Notes: generated by a model from the letters alone, not told the origin. A stretch of DNA of 30,676 bases from a virus (IMGVR_UViG_3300028383_000218:1-30676), one strand, 5' to 3'; positions 1 to 9,420 are shown, numbered from the stretch's first letter. Numbers and translations are program-made.

Positions 1-1
1 A

Positions 2-49
2 AGTGTGCCGCAAGGCGGACTTATGCTGTACCCGCAGCGTAGCGGCTAG
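2..49 (+). CDS. Possible 3' end of an upstream gene (partial)
   Basis: Reading from base 2 gives 15 open codons ending in TAG at 47-49, with the peptide PQGGLMLYPQRSG near the end. That looks like an ordinary protein C-terminus, and the gene would lie outside the window. The stretch is more GC-rich than the rest of the window, and frame 3 is also open here, so the reading frame is not proven. Nothing can be said about function. Confidence 0.3.
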   Translation, partial: SVPQGGLMLYPQRSG

Positions 50-84
50 AACCCGCATCGGACTTCTAACAAAGGAGAAAACAA

Positions 85-474
85 ATGGGACGCCCAATTA
101 ATTCAAGATATCTAGGTATCACTAGATTCGACGGTTCAAATCTAACAGACGAAGAAAGACTAACAGCAATTGTTAAAGTAGGCACAAACGCAGTATCCGA
201 AACTGGCATTGTTCTACGTCAAAGAGCAGAAACTCGTTTCAAAGTCGATGATGCTGCTAACGGCGGAGGCAACGAAGGTGTTTGTGAACTGGTTGACAAA
301 GCAGTACCAGGCGATAACGAAATGGTAATCAAGGGATATGTTAACGGCGAAGGTGACGGTGTTAACATTCGCAAACTGCACAATCGTACAATGATTGACT
401 TCGATAACAATCGTTACACTTGGGAAATTGACGACGATTCTACTGCTAATATATTGGTACTAACAGCTATTTGA
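85..474 (+). CDS. Small phage protein of unknown function, probably structural
   Basis: A 129 aa protein starting MGRPINSRYLG. The ATG is preceded by a strong ribosome binding site (AAAGGAG, about 8 bases upstream). The sequence is hydrophilic, with no signal peptide, membrane segment or catalytic motif that I can see; the C-terminal part (FDNNRYTWEIDDD) is acidic and beta-like. The gene stands apart from the next one because a strong terminator follows the stop codon. Its position at the head of a fibre gene cluster suggests a virion component, but that rests on context only. I do not recognise the family. Confidence 0.8.
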   Translation: MGRPINSRYLGITRFDGSNLTDEERLTAIVKVGTNAVSETGIVLRQRAETRFKVDDAANGGGNEGVCELVDKAVPGDNEMVIKGYVNGEGDGVNIRKLHNRTMIDFDNNRYTWEIDDDSTANILVLTAI

Positions 475-478
475 TACT

Positions 479-504
479 AAGGGGAGAAATCTCCCCTTTA
501 TTTT
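479..504 (+). terminator. Rho-independent terminator
   Basis: A perfect 8-bp stem, AAGGGGAG (479-486) and CTCCCCTT (491-498), closes a 4-base AAAT loop and is followed by TATTTT. It starts 4 bases after the stop codon of the 129 aa gene and would separate that gene from the fibre cluster. Confidence 0.9.
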
Positions 505-515
505 AAGGACGATGT

Positions 516-1814
516 ATGACCAAAGTAGTTAAGGCATATAACACAAACTATAAAATAGCTGTTCAAGAAGGCGGCGAGATAACGCTGGATACCGGATCGG
601 ATATAGGCACAGTTATAGTGACCGGCGATTTAAGAGTTCAAGGTGAGACAACAACAGTCAATACCACAGATCTTGAAATAGAAGATAACACAATCGTTCT
701 TAATAAAGGAGAATCAGGCGGAGACGGTGTAACCGGTGACACAGCAGGGATTGAAATCGATCGAGGAAGTCTGCCTAATGCACGATGGATATATGACGAA
801 AATATATCATGGAGTCTAGGCGGAATATCAAGCGGTGATAGAGGCACTTTTTATGCAGAAATAGATGGTGACAAATTGCCTTTGAATACTCCCGGAATCA
901 GGTCAGATGGGAACTTTTATGTAGATACCGGCACGGGAGTAATATCTGTAACAGGTACGTCGAATTACGAGGAAAAAGTATTCAATTATGAAAATGGCAC
1001 ATTACAACCAGCAGCAGATGGTTCTATTCTCTTAGACGACGACAATATTCCCAATGCCAAAGCACTTGTTGATTTTATAGATTTCAGTTTTGAAAATATA
1101 GTTCAGTCTTCTATTAGGGAAGGCAATACTGTGCTTTCTACTATAGACGAGTCTCATATTATTGCAGATATCATATCGCTAGATGCTTTTGGTAATGGCA
1201 CAGTTGTAGTAGTTACTGCTACACCCCATGGGTTTGTAGCAGGAGACACTGTTAACATATCTGACGTTGAAGCAAACGGAGATGCAATAGAAAATCTCAA
1301 TCAGACTGATATAGAAATTACCCAGGTTCTCAATCAGGTTAGTCTGCGTCTTGATGCTGGCCTGACTGCGGGTGATGTTTTCGAATACATAGCAAACTCA
1401 GGTAAAATAGAAAAAACAAATGCAGAAGAAAGTGAAGTATCAGTTCAGGTTGAAGGAGATATTGTAGCACAATTTTTCAATGACAGAACTGTAGTGGAAG
1501 ATCTTGAAATAGAAGATGCAACTATTACGAATTTTGTAGATGGAAGCGATCTTGTTTTGCAGACTGTAGGGTCAGGATCAGTGAAAATAAATGATACACT
1601 AGAGTTAGCTGCAGGTCCTTGGGAATCAAACAGTGTTATACCTCCTGCTGTGCCCAGCAACGGTGTAAAAATTTATACAACACAGTCAAATACTTCTGGT
1701 AACTTTTCTGATCAAACACTGGGAAAATCCGGAATATTTTTTGTAAATAGCAATCAAACAAGCGATGAACTTGTTTCACGAAATAGGTCTCTGCTTTATA
1801 GCATGCTTTTTTAG
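516..1814 (+). CDS. Tail fibre-like structural protein (432 aa)
   Basis: A 432 aa protein rich in short beta strands, Gly, Asn, Asp and Thr, without cysteine clusters or membrane segments. Residues about 30-80 (VTGDLRVQGETTTVNTTDLE then IEDNTIVLNKGESG) follow a pattern common in T4-like marine phage fibres: a VxGDLxVxG strand repeat, then an N-T-x-V-L-N-K-G turn. A similar segment recurs near residues 330-370. The same VTGDL/NITxxGxITLG style appears in the 947 and 1241 aa proteins downstream, suggesting shared ancestry or convergent fibre design. The start is supported by AAGGA at 505-509. The stop lies 8 bases before the next gene, so the two are probably cotranscribed. The exact position in the virion is unknown. 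Confidence 0.75.
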   Translation: MTKVVKAYNTNYKIAVQEGGEITLDTGSDIGTVIVTGDLRVQGETTTVNTTDLEIEDNTIVLNKGESGGDGVTGDTAGIEIDRGSLPNARWIYDENISWSLGGISSGDRGTFYAEIDGDKLPLNTPGIRSDGNFYVDTGTGVISVTGTSNYEEKVFNYENGTLQPAADGSILLDDDNIPNAKALVDFIDFSFENIVQSSIREGNTVLSTIDESHIIADIISLDAFGNGTVVVVTATPHGFVAGDTVNISDVEANGDAIENLNQTDIEITQVLNQVSLRLDAGLTAGDVFEYIANSGKIEKTNAEESEVSVQVEGDIVAQFFNDRTVVEDLEIEDATITNFVDGSDLVLQTVGSGSVKINDTLELAAGPWESNSVIPPAVPSNGVKIYTTQSNTSGNFSDQTLGKSGIFFVNSNQTSDELVSRNRSLLYSMLF

Positions 1815-1822
1815 GATATAAC

Positions 1823-2158
1823 ATGGCAATAAAAAATTCACAGCTAACTGATACCCAATTAGACATTTTAGACGTTCCTGCAGGAAAAAGCTGGGCCATT
1901 ACAAATGTTTTAGTTTGTAATACATCTGTAGATGATGCAGCTAGTTTCGACATGCACTTAATCCCAAACGATCAAGGCCTGTCTAATGATGTTACAATGG
2001 TAATAAGAGATCTGGAACTGCCGCCAAGTGAAACATTTACATTTGACACAGAAAAAATAGTGCTCGAAGAAGGAGATAGATTAAGTTTTGTTGCGCGACC
2101 TGATACTGGTACAGGTGAAACTACTCTAGCAGCAACAGTGAGCTATCTGGAAGTATAA
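1823..2158 (+). CDS. Small beta-sandwich-like virion protein, family copy 1
   Basis: A 111 aa protein with a TAGGA ribosome binding site overlapping the stop of the previous gene. The pattern is an N-terminal LDVPAGKSWAITNVLVCN strand pair, a central IRDLELPPSETFTF segment, then LEEGDRLSFVA and a final VSYLEV. The order of hydrophobic strands and the L-x-x-G-x-x-L turn are shared with the proteins at 9421 and 23093, which also follow long fibre genes. Identity among the three is low by eye, so the relationship is an inference from length, strand order and position. The stop and the next ATG overlap by one base (TAATG), indicating translational coupling. Likely a fibre- or baseplate-associated accessory protein; the function is not known. 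Confidence 0.7.
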   Translation: MAIKNSQLTDTQLDILDVPAGKSWAITNVLVCNTSVDDAASFDMHLIPNDQGLSNDVTMVIRDLELPPSETFTFDTEKIVLEEGDRLSFVARPDTGTGETTLAATVSYLEV

Positions 2159-2685
2159 TGAGATTGATAAAGGCTCAAAACACCAACCTTCGTCAAATTT
2201 ATGGCAAAGGTGTACGATACGACATCAACGACCAAGTAGTTGTCGACAGTGAAAATGTTATGCTTTTACCTAAAGGTGCTGAAGATACAAGGCCTGGCGA
2301 AGACGACACACAAACCTCTCCAACCGACGGACATGTAAGATATAACACAACTACAGATCAGCTTGAAGCATACCAAAATGGTGCGTGGCGAAATGTAAGA
2401 TTCAAAGAGCCAAATCAAGATCCTGGTATCACCCAACAGGATCTTGGCTTAGGAGATGCTGATAAAACTCTATTCGGACCATTAGATTCAGGAGACTCGG
2501 ATTTCCCTCAACCTGCAGCACCTCAAAACATTTTGGTTTTTGTAGAAAATGTTTTTCAGCTTGCAAATATAAACTACGAAATAATACAAAATCCAGCCGG
2601 TGAAGACCCAGGCTATTATCTTGATTTTTTCTCTGCTCCAGACCTAGACAAGCCCGTCACTGTGCTTCATAACTTTGACAAATAA
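2158..2685 (+). CDS. Phage structural protein with an RYN-ExxxxGxW fibre motif (175 aa)
   Basis: A 175 aa protein coupled to the upstream gene by a one-base stop/start overlap. Residues about 60-80 contain VRYNTTTDQLEAYQNGAWR, a motif that recurs in the fibre proteins of this window (for example TRFNTDLDFVETWDGSVW in the 947 aa protein and two copies in the 1241 aa protein). The C-terminal part, starting ILVFVENVFQLANINYEI, looks like a separate beta domain. Pro and Asp residues between the two parts suggest a flexible linker. It probably belongs to the fibre apparatus, but which part is unclear. Confidence 0.7.
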   Translation: MRLIKAQNTNLRQIYGKGVRYDINDQVVVDSENVMLLPKGAEDTRPGEDDTQTSPTDGHVRYNTTTDQLEAYQNGAWRNVRFKEPNQDPGITQQDLGLGDADKTLFGPLDSGDSDFPQPAAPQNILVFVENVFQLANINYEIIQNPAGEDPGYYLDFFSAPDLDKPVTVLHNFDK

Positions 2686-2689
2686 AAAC

Positions 2690-2697
2690 TATAAATA
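2690..2697 (+). promoter_or_regulatory. T4-type late promoter box TATAAATA
   Basis: An exact match to the T4 late promoter consensus TATAAATA, in the short gap between the 175 aa and 947 aa genes and 18 bases before the ATG at 2716. T4-like phages read such boxes with the gp55 late sigma factor and the gp45 clamp. GATAAATA variants sit in three other gaps of the window. Confidence 0.7.
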
Positions 2698-2715
2698 CCC
2701 ATATAGGGGGTAATC

Positions 2716-5559
2716 ATGGCACAGACTGGTAGAATATCAGGACCACTTCTTAAATCTAATCTTGAAAGACAGGGAAAAAATCTTACTTTTAGAAATACTC
2801 TAGAATCAGATCCTTTGTTTTTTCTAGACGTAAATCAGCAGAGATTAGGAATTGACACCGACCAAGTCACTGCAGATTTATCCGTCGCGAAAGTTTTACG
2901 GTCTACAAATTTTCAAGTAGATCAGCAATTCGATATATCGAATTTTACCATACAAACTAACACTATTGAGCAGCTAACTGGCAACATTTTCTTAACTGCA
3001 CAAGACACTGTGAAATTTGGCGGCTTGTCAACCGGAACATTGTTTGTTAAAGGCAATTCTGTTGCTACTGAAGTTTCTGATGCGGATATAGATCTTGATC
3101 CTAATCAGTCTGGAATTGTCAATTTTCTGTCAAACACGAATGTAGAAAACAATTTATATACGCCAGGCAATATCACGCTTGATGGCACAATTACGCTGGG
3201 TAACGAAACAGAAGACACCGTTGATTTCAATGCCTTTGTCGATTCTGATATTATACCTCGAAATCCAGATACTTTTGCTCTTGGCTCTCAAGACAAAACT
3301 TGGAAGACACTTTTCACTAGATTAGTAAACGGTGAACAGATTAGCACTGGTGATCTCACAGTTGATAATCTTGATCTGAGTTTCAAACCCGATAACATCT
3401 ATTACGTAGCAAGTAACGGGGATGATGAAAACTTTGGTAATCACATTCAAGCGCCTTTTGCATCTGTAAAAAAAGCTCTGGAACTGGCAGAGCAACAAAC
3501 AGAGCCTACAACAGTTTATGTTTTTCCTGGAGTATATCAAGAACAGTTTCCACTAGAAGTATCTAGCAACACAAACATTATAGGTATAGACCTTAGACAT
3601 GTGATCATAGAACCAACTGCAGAAACCAACAACAAAGATTGTTTTCTGCTCGACGGCGAAACTTCTATAGAAAATGTAACTGTTCGAAATTTCTACTTCG
3701 ATGACAATCAGGGTTACGCTTTTAGGTTTAAACTAAATGGCAAGATAACAGAAAGATCTCCATACATTAAAAATGTCACTGTGAAAACAACAGGCACTGT
3801 GTCCGAAAACGACAATAAAGGATATAATGCAGGGAATGCAGGCAGAGGTGCTTACATAGACGGTGCAGAACTGTCCTCAGACAGTGAATCCGCATCAATG
3901 CTGTTCAATGCTTGTACATTTATTACTCCGGGCGCGGATGCAATCACAATGACAAACGGTGTGCGCGTTGAGTGGCTGTCATGCTTTACCTATTATGCGA
4001 AACGCGGACTGTATGCTTTTAATGATTCGTCAGGCAGAGTAACTCGTGACGGCACTGTGAACTTTGGTGCAGAAATAAGATCAATTGCTTCTGCAAACGT
4101 TTATGGATCGTTTGGTGTAGTAGCAGACGGTGACGACTGTTTGATGTATCTTATTAACCATAATTTTGCTTACATAGGATCTCAAGATAGTTCCGACAAT
4201 GACAAAACTCTTGCAAAAGAGGATCAAGAAGTTGTAGAAACAAACAATGGTAGAATTGTTTTTACTAGTATTGATCACAACGGAAAATACAAGGTTGGTG
4301 ATCTTTTCAACGTAGACTTTGAGTCGGGTAGCACTAATATTTCTGGTGATATTTTGTCTGCGGATGATTTCACTGTTTTAAACATCACGGACAACGGAAA
4401 TACCACTGTAGTAGACAACAACAAAATTACCACACCAAAGATAATTATCAGTGGTAATGAAATAGAATCAGTTGAAGGTCCGATTAACTTTCTTTCAAGC
4501 AATCGAATTAAAATTAACAGCAATACAAATATAGAGAGAGACCTTGGTATTACTGGAGATTTGAGTTTCGGTGGTTCTCTCAGTGTGTTTGGCAATCAAC
4601 CAAATGACACTGTAAATTTCAACACACCTATTTCTCAAAACTTTGTGCCTGAACTTGATATTACTCATAATCTTGGTTCGTTTCCAAAAAAATGGAAAAA
4701 CAGCTACATTAAAAACACAGCTTTAGAAAGTATCGAAATCACAAACGACAGCATTAGATCTACAGTATCTGATTCTGATATAGATTTGAGAGCAAATGCT
4801 GCCGGTAAAATTCATATAGAATCTCTGTTCTTCAAGACAAACACGATTTCTACTGAAACTGATTCTGTAAAATTCTCAGCTTCGATAACAGACTTTTTGT
4901 CTACAAAAGCAATTCAATTACCAGTGGGATCACGGTCAGACTATCATGCACTTTCTGCATCTCAAACAGCAGACATAAGATTCAACACTGACGATGACCT
5001 TTTTGAAGGATTCAATCAGGGCAGAATAACTTTCAAAGACATATATTCTGATGACAGAAACACAAGAGTATTTGCAAATTCTTCAAACGAATTAAAATTT
5101 GTTGCAGACAACACAGAAAGTGTATCTATAAATCAAAACAGTATCTCAGCTAACCGGATGTTAGTAGACGAAGTATTGTTCGACAATAACCTTATAAAAA
5201 ATAATATAAACGATCAAGACCTAGTTTTAGAAAAATCAACAAATAGAGACTATGTTATAGATAATTTTTTAATGCGACAAGGTACACTGCGAAAAAATAA
5301 CACAGACAGCTTTACTATACAAAACACAAATCTAGGCTATACAAAACTACAGGGAACAAACGGTGTTGTTATTCCCGTAGGAAACACGTCAACGAGATAT
5401 ACAAATCCAGAAATCGGTGACACACGATTTAACACTGATTTGGATTTTGTCGAAACCTGGGACGGTTCTGTATGGATAGATTCTGCAGGTACTTCTAAAT
5501 TTGTTGACGAAGAAGAATACAACGAAATACTAATTGAGCTAACACTGATGTTTGGCTAG
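2716..5559 (+). CDS. Fibre protein with pectin-lyase-like beta-helix (947 aa)
   Basis: A 947 aa virion protein. It starts with GRISGPLLKSNLERQG, nearly the same as the start of the 1241 aa paralogue. Order of parts: N-terminal strand repeats; a first ITLDGTITLGNETED-type module ending in SDIIP..LGS..KTWKTLF (about residues 155-205); a beta-helix segment from NIYYVASNGDD (about 228) to CFTYYAKRGLYAF (about 435); NFGAEIRSIASANVYGSFG (about 449); a second copy of the strand module (about 610-700); and a C-terminal RFNTDLDFVETWDGSVW motif near 905. The helix opening, with its ATGTYxE-like VFPGVYQEQFP, resembles the DUF1565/pectate-lyase-3 type. No catalytic residues can be identified, so binding or scaffolding is more likely than cleavage. 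A GGGGG ribosome binding site lies just upstream of the start. Confidence 0.8.
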   Translation: MAQTGRISGPLLKSNLERQGKNLTFRNTLESDPLFFLDVNQQRLGIDTDQVTADLSVAKVLRSTNFQVDQQFDISNFTIQTNTIEQLTGNIFLTAQDTVKFGGLSTGTLFVKGNSVATEVSDADIDLDPNQSGIVNFLSNTNVENNLYTPGNITLDGTITLGNETEDTVDFNAFVDSDIIPRNPDTFALGSQDKTWKTLFTRLVNGEQISTGDLTVDNLDLSFKPDNIYYVASNGDDENFGNHIQAPFASVKKALELAEQQTEPTTVYVFPGVYQEQFPLEVSSNTNIIGIDLRHVIIEPTAETNNKDCFLLDGETSIENVTVRNFYFDDNQGYAFRFKLNGKITERSPYIKNVTVKTTGTVSENDNKGYNAGNAGRGAYIDGAELSSDSESASMLFNACTFITPGADAITMTNGVRVEWLSCFTYYAKRGLYAFNDSSGRVTRDGTVNFGAEIRSIASANVYGSFGVVADGDDCLMYLINHNFAYIGSQDSSDNDKTLAKEDQEVVETNNGRIVFTSIDHNGKYKVGDLFNVDFESGSTNISGDILSADDFTVLNITDNGNTTVVDNNKITTPKIIISGNEIESVEGPINFLSSNRIKINSNTNIERDLGITGDLSFGGSLSVFGNQPNDTVNFNTPISQNFVPELDITHNLGSFPKKWKNSYIKNTALESIEITNDSIRSTVSDSDIDLRANAAGKIHIESLFFKTNTISTETDSVKFSASITDFLSTKAIQLPVGSRSDYHALSASQTADIRFNTDDDLFEGFNQGRITFKDIYSDDRNTRVFANSSNELKFVADNTESVSINQNSISANRMLVDEVLFDNNLIKNNINDQDLVLEKSTNRDYVIDNFLMRQGTLRKNNTDSFTIQNTNLGYTKLQGTNGVVIPVGNTSTRYTNPEIGDTRFNTDLDFVETWDGSVWIDSAGTSKFVDEEEYNEILIELTLMFG

Positions 5560-5564
5560 TATTT

Positions 5565-5572
5565 GATAAATA
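5565..5572 (+). promoter_or_regulatory. Late promoter-like box GATAAATA
   Basis: TGATAAATA lies 5 bases after the stop of the 947 aa gene and about 120 bases before the next start. It differs from the T4 late consensus only in the first base, and the same TGATAAATA recurs in front of the genes at 15709 and 27128. The leader that follows (5573-5691) contains short inverted repeats such as GAGAC/GTCTC (5583-5601) and no coding sequence that I can see. Confidence 0.5.
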
Positions 5573-5691
5573 ACATTAATGTAGAGACGCAGCAAGTGTC
5601 TCAAACAGGACAAACTGTGGTCAACCAGCAAAGAGCTAGAAGCTGAAAATTTGGTTGGAGGGACAGGATCCCCACGTATAGAGGAAGTTCA

Positions 5692-8600
5692 ATGGCATCT
5701 GTTGGTCGCATATCGGGTCCACTTTTAAAATCAAATCTTATCCGGAACGGTATAGACCTTGCATTTGAGACAAACCTTCTATACCTTGACGTAAACAACC
5801 AACGAGTTGGTGTAAAAAACAGCCAGCCAGAATATGACCTAGACGTCACTGGTACTACACGTTCTACAAACCTTCAAGTAACAAATCAAGCAGATATTGC
5901 AGATATTACCATACAGGGTAATACCATAACAAGTAACACACCATATCTCAATCTTGCAACGCTAGATGACGTAGTCTCTCTTAATAGACTAGAAATTGAT
6001 TCCTTTAAACTGGAAGGCAATCGAATTCAAACTATTGATTCAAATGCTGATATCGACTTTGCTCCTAATGGTGCCGGTTCAGTTAATGTTAGATCTGATC
6101 TTAACATTGATGGAAATCTCAATGTAACAGGTAACATCACAGCAGATGGCAACATTACGATAGGCGACGAAAACACAGATAATATTACGTTTAACGCAGA
6201 AGTAAATTCGGATATTATTCCCGATCAGACAAACACATATACTCTAGGGTCTGATCCAACTCAAGGCGGCAACGAATTCGCAGATATTTACACAAATCAA
6301 TTAATAGCTTCGTCTATAGACACTTCTGGCATAGAAGTAGAAGGTGTTGATCTAGCACTTCGACAAGGCAACATCTACTATGTTGCTGTTAATGGTGATG
6401 ACACAAACACAGGCGATCATATACTAGATCCGTTTCAGTCAATACAAACTGCTATCTCCCAATCGGAAGCAGGAGACACAATATACATTTTCCCTGGAGA
6501 GTATGAAGAACAATTTCCTATTACAGTTCCTACAGGCGTCACAGTTAGAGGACATGGACTTAGAACTGTTAGCGTGTCTCCTACTAATGCTACTGATTCA
6601 AATGATGCATTCTTGCTTAACGGAGAAACTACCGTAGAAAATCTCACAGTAAAAGATTTCTTTTACAACGATTCTGTAGACTCGGGGTATGGTTTTAGAT
6701 TTGCACCCGACATCAATATATCTACTAGATCTCCATATGTAAGAAATGTTTCAGTGATTACAAAAGGTTCCGTTACTTCACAGTCGGATCCTCGAGGATA
6801 TGACGCAGGAGATGCAGGCAAAGGCATACTGTTAGACGGATCCATAGTTTCTCAAGAAAGCGTTTCTGTTAGCTGTCTTTTCAGTCAGGTTACTCTAATT
6901 ACTCCAGGAGTTGATGCAATGACTCTCAAGAACGGTGTTAGAGTAGAATGGCTCAACTGTTTTACTTACTTTGCTCGCACCTCAATTCTTGCATTTGACG
7001 AATTGTTCGGTGCTAGAAGCGCAGGCGAAACAGCGCTGCGAGTAAGCGGAGTACAAGGTTCATATGGTCAAGGCGAACTAATACAGTATTATGATAACCA
7101 AGGCAGTCTTTTAGAATCTGCTATTATTTCAAGAGTAGACTCAGACGGTAAAATATTTGTAGACGGAAAATCAGACGGATTTGTAGAAGCAGACGAAAGA
7201 CAAGGCAAAACAATCACTGCAAACGGCGATGCACAGCTGGACACTTCGATCAAGAAGTTTGGCTCTGCCAGCCTATTACTAGACGGCGCCGGTGACTATG
7301 CCAGTATAAGTTCTCAAAATGATTTTGGGTTCGGTACTGCTGACTTTACTGTGGAAGGATGGGTATATCCAAAAAACTCAGGTGGTTTTGAGAGACTGCT
7401 TGATTTTAGAGCAGGCACAATAGGCGATAATGCTGTTGCAATAAATCTAGACGGGTTAACACTAGAAGTTTACGTCGACGGTGATTATAGAGTAACTGGT
7501 GATACTGATTTAACTGTTAACGATTGGAATCATGTTTCCTACTCAAGAGCAGGCTCAGTCGGCACATTGTATCTAAACGGCACAGACATAGGATCGTGGA
7601 ACGATACAACTGACTACGGCACTGCTAAGCCCCTTGTAATAGGAGCTTTGTTTGATGGAAGCCAAAACTATTTTGAAGGCAATATAGATGATGTCAGAAT
7701 AATAAAAGGCGTTGCTGTTGAACCGCCTAGTGGAGGTCCTACATTTAGATCTACAGTGACAGACGAAACTGTGCTAACGGCGAGGTTCGACGGTCAAGAC
7801 GGAAGCACAGAGTTTACCGACGACGTTGTATATGCTCAGGACATTCGTTTTTCGGGCGGCGCAACTGCAACAGCATTTACTCTAACTGACTTTACAGACT
7901 TTGGTGCAGAAGTAAGAATAATCAGTTCTGCGTCTGTGTATGGCGAATTTGGTATTGTAGGCAACGGTCCCGGTGTTGTAATTTACGCAATCGGTCACAA
8001 CTTCGCATACATAGGAAACGAAAAAGCAGTAACAAACGATCCCACTACAGTTGTACAAGCAAACGAAGTTGTTGAAACTGACAGAGCAAAGGTAAGATTT
8101 TCCAGTGTTGACCACGAAGGAGATTTTAGAGTTGGTAGTTTGTTCTTTGTAAATCAAGACACAGGCGAAGTAAACTTTTCCAGTAACAATCTTACAGTTG
8201 AAACCACAGACGGTCTTACCTTTTCAGATGCTTCAAGCACAACCATAATTGATGCAACAAAGGTTCAAACAGGCAATATTCGCATAAGCGGAAACACAGT
8301 AGAAAGTCTGTCAGGAGATATAAATCTTTCAGCTTTCAGCAACATAATCAACCTTGAGAACAACGTTGATATTACTGGCAATCTTGATGTAACAGGCAAT
8401 GTTACAATTGGCGGAGATATCACACTGGGAGACAGTTCACAGGATAGTATCGAATTTATTGCTGGAATAAACAGCGACATTGTACCCAGTGAGGATAACA
8501 CCTTTGATCTAGGAACTGGCTTAGAAAACTGGAAAACTCTGTTCGTCAAACAAATTGTAACTGAAAATATCAGAATTACAGACAATTATATCGAAACTAC

Positions 8601-9417
8601 TCTCAGTAATTCAGATATAGATATTAGAGCAAACGGATCTGGTTCAATCAATCTCGAAGACATAGCCATTGCAGATAACACAATCTCAGCTGTGTCGGAC
8701 CTTGTGATTAACCCTGCATCTGAAATTACGGTGTTTGACAGCACAGGCGCTATTAGTCTGCCTTCGGGCACAACTGCAGAAAGACCCGCACCAGAAGCAG
8801 GGCTGGTAAGGTACAATTCTCAGCTTGAAAGATTTGAAGGCTTCGACGGCAGTTTCTGGATTCAGCTAAATGGCGTGCAAGACATCGACGGTGACACAAA
8901 CATTACCGCAGAACTCGCACCGGGCGAAAATGATAACATAATTCGATTCACAGTTCAAGATTCTACTATTGTTACCATTGACAGCGACAAACTGGCAGCA
9001 GCTAAAGTTCTTGTAGATGATATTGAAATAGACAACAACTCAATATCTACATTTACTGCTGATACAGACCTTGTGCTAAATTCAAACGGCACAGGAAACA
9101 TAGTGCTGGACAACTTTGCTATAAATACAAATACATTTTTAAACACTGTGCCAGACGCTGTCACTGTGTTTGATAACACGGATAACGGTTACGTCAAATT
9201 TGACGGAACAAGTGGATTAGTTATACCAATTGGTGAAAATGACGAAAGGCCGCCAGTAGAAAATTCCGAAATCGGAATGATGAGGTTTAATCTAGATGAT
9301 AACAGGGTAGAAATCTGGGACGGACTTAACTGGATTTCTGTAGCGGGACAAGAGGCTGGGTTATCAAGAACAGATGCAGAAGTTATTGCATTTGAAAATA
9401 TTATAGCAATTGGATAA
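5692..9417 (+). CDS. Fibre protein with beta-helix and inserted LamG-like lectin domain (1241 aa)
   Basis: Paralogue of the 947 aa protein, sharing the start GRISGPLLKSNL, two SDI(I/V)P..LG strand modules (about residues 140-210 and 890-960) and the beta-helix opening NIYYVAVNGDD (about 227). After CFTYFARTSILAFDE (about 435) the collinearity breaks for about 300 residues and resumes at DFGAEVRIISSASVYGEFG (about 736). The insert contains a concanavalin A/LamG jelly roll at about 512-683, with FGSASLLLDGAGDYASI, FTVEGWVYPK, WNHVSYSRAGSVGTLYLNG and FEGNIDDVRIIKG as the usual strand landmarks. Two RYN/RFN..E..DG..W motifs lie near 1037 and 1196. AGGA at 5682-5685 supports the start. The protein is probably a glycan-binding fibre; no enzyme residues are evident. 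Confidence 0.8.
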   Translation: MASVGRISGPLLKSNLIRNGIDLAFETNLLYLDVNNQRVGVKNSQPEYDLDVTGTTRSTNLQVTNQADIADITIQGNTITSNTPYLNLATLDDVVSLNRLEIDSFKLEGNRIQTIDSNADIDFAPNGAGSVNVRSDLNIDGNLNVTGNITADGNITIGDENTDNITFNAEVNSDIIPDQTNTYTLGSDPTQGGNEFADIYTNQLIASSIDTSGIEVEGVDLALRQGNIYYVAVNGDDTNTGDHILDPFQSIQTAISQSEAGDTIYIFPGEYEEQFPITVPTGVTVRGHGLRTVSVSPTNATDSNDAFLLNGETTVENLTVKDFFYNDSVDSGYGFRFAPDINISTRSPYVRNVSVITKGSVTSQSDPRGYDAGDAGKGILLDGSIVSQESVSVSCLFSQVTLITPGVDAMTLKNGVRVEWLNCFTYFARTSILAFDELFGARSAGETALRVSGVQGSYGQGELIQYYDNQGSLLESAIISRVDSDGKIFVDGKSDGFVEADERQGKTITANGDAQLDTSIKKFGSASLLLDGAGDYASISSQNDFGFGTADFTVEGWVYPKNSGGFERLLDFRAGTIGDNAVAINLDGLTLEVYVDGDYRVTGDTDLTVNDWNHVSYSRAGSVGTLYLNGTDIGSWNDTTDYGTAKPLVIGALFDGSQNYFEGNIDDVRIIKGVAVEPPSGGPTFRSTVTDETVLTARFDGQDGSTEFTDDVVYAQDIRFSGGATATAFTLTDFTDFGAEVRIISSASVYGEFGIVGNGPGVVIYAIGHNFAYIGNEKAVTNDPTTVVQANEVVETDRAKVRFSSVDHEGDFRVGSLFFVNQDTGEVNFSSNNLTVETTDGLTFSDASSTTIIDATKVQTGNIRISGNTVESLSGDINLSAFSNIINLENNVDITGNLDVTGNVTIGGDITLGDSSQDSIEFIAGINSDIVPSEDNTFDLGTGLENWKTLFVKQIVTENIRITDNYIETTLSNSDIDIRANGSGSINLEDIAIADNTISAVSDLVINPASEITVFDSTGAISLPSGTTAERPAPEAGLVRYNSQLERFEGFDGSFWIQLNGVQDIDGDTNITAELAPGENDNIIRFTVQDSTIVTIDSDKLAAAKVLVDDIEIDNNSISTFTADTDLVLNSNGTGNIVLDNFAINTNTFLNTVPDAVTVFDNTDNGYVKFDGTSGLVIPIGENDERPPVENSEIGMMRFNLDDNRVEIWDGLNWISVAGQEAGLSRTDAEVIAFENIIAIG

Positions 9418-9420
9418 AAA

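Noticed and set aside
1636-1953. 105-codon open frame on the minus strand
   Set aside because: It spans the end of one forward gene and the start of another, both better supported by start signals and protein pattern.
3397-4060. Polysaccharide lyase or hydrolase activity of the beta-helix segments
   Set aside because: The fold-type pattern is present, but no catalytic residues can be identified in any of the four long fibres, so no enzyme call is made.
9120-9127. TATAAATA inside the 1241 aa gene
   Set aside because: It sits in coding sequence about 300 bases before the next gene and is likely chance in AT-rich DNA. An internal promoter for 9421 cannot be excluded.
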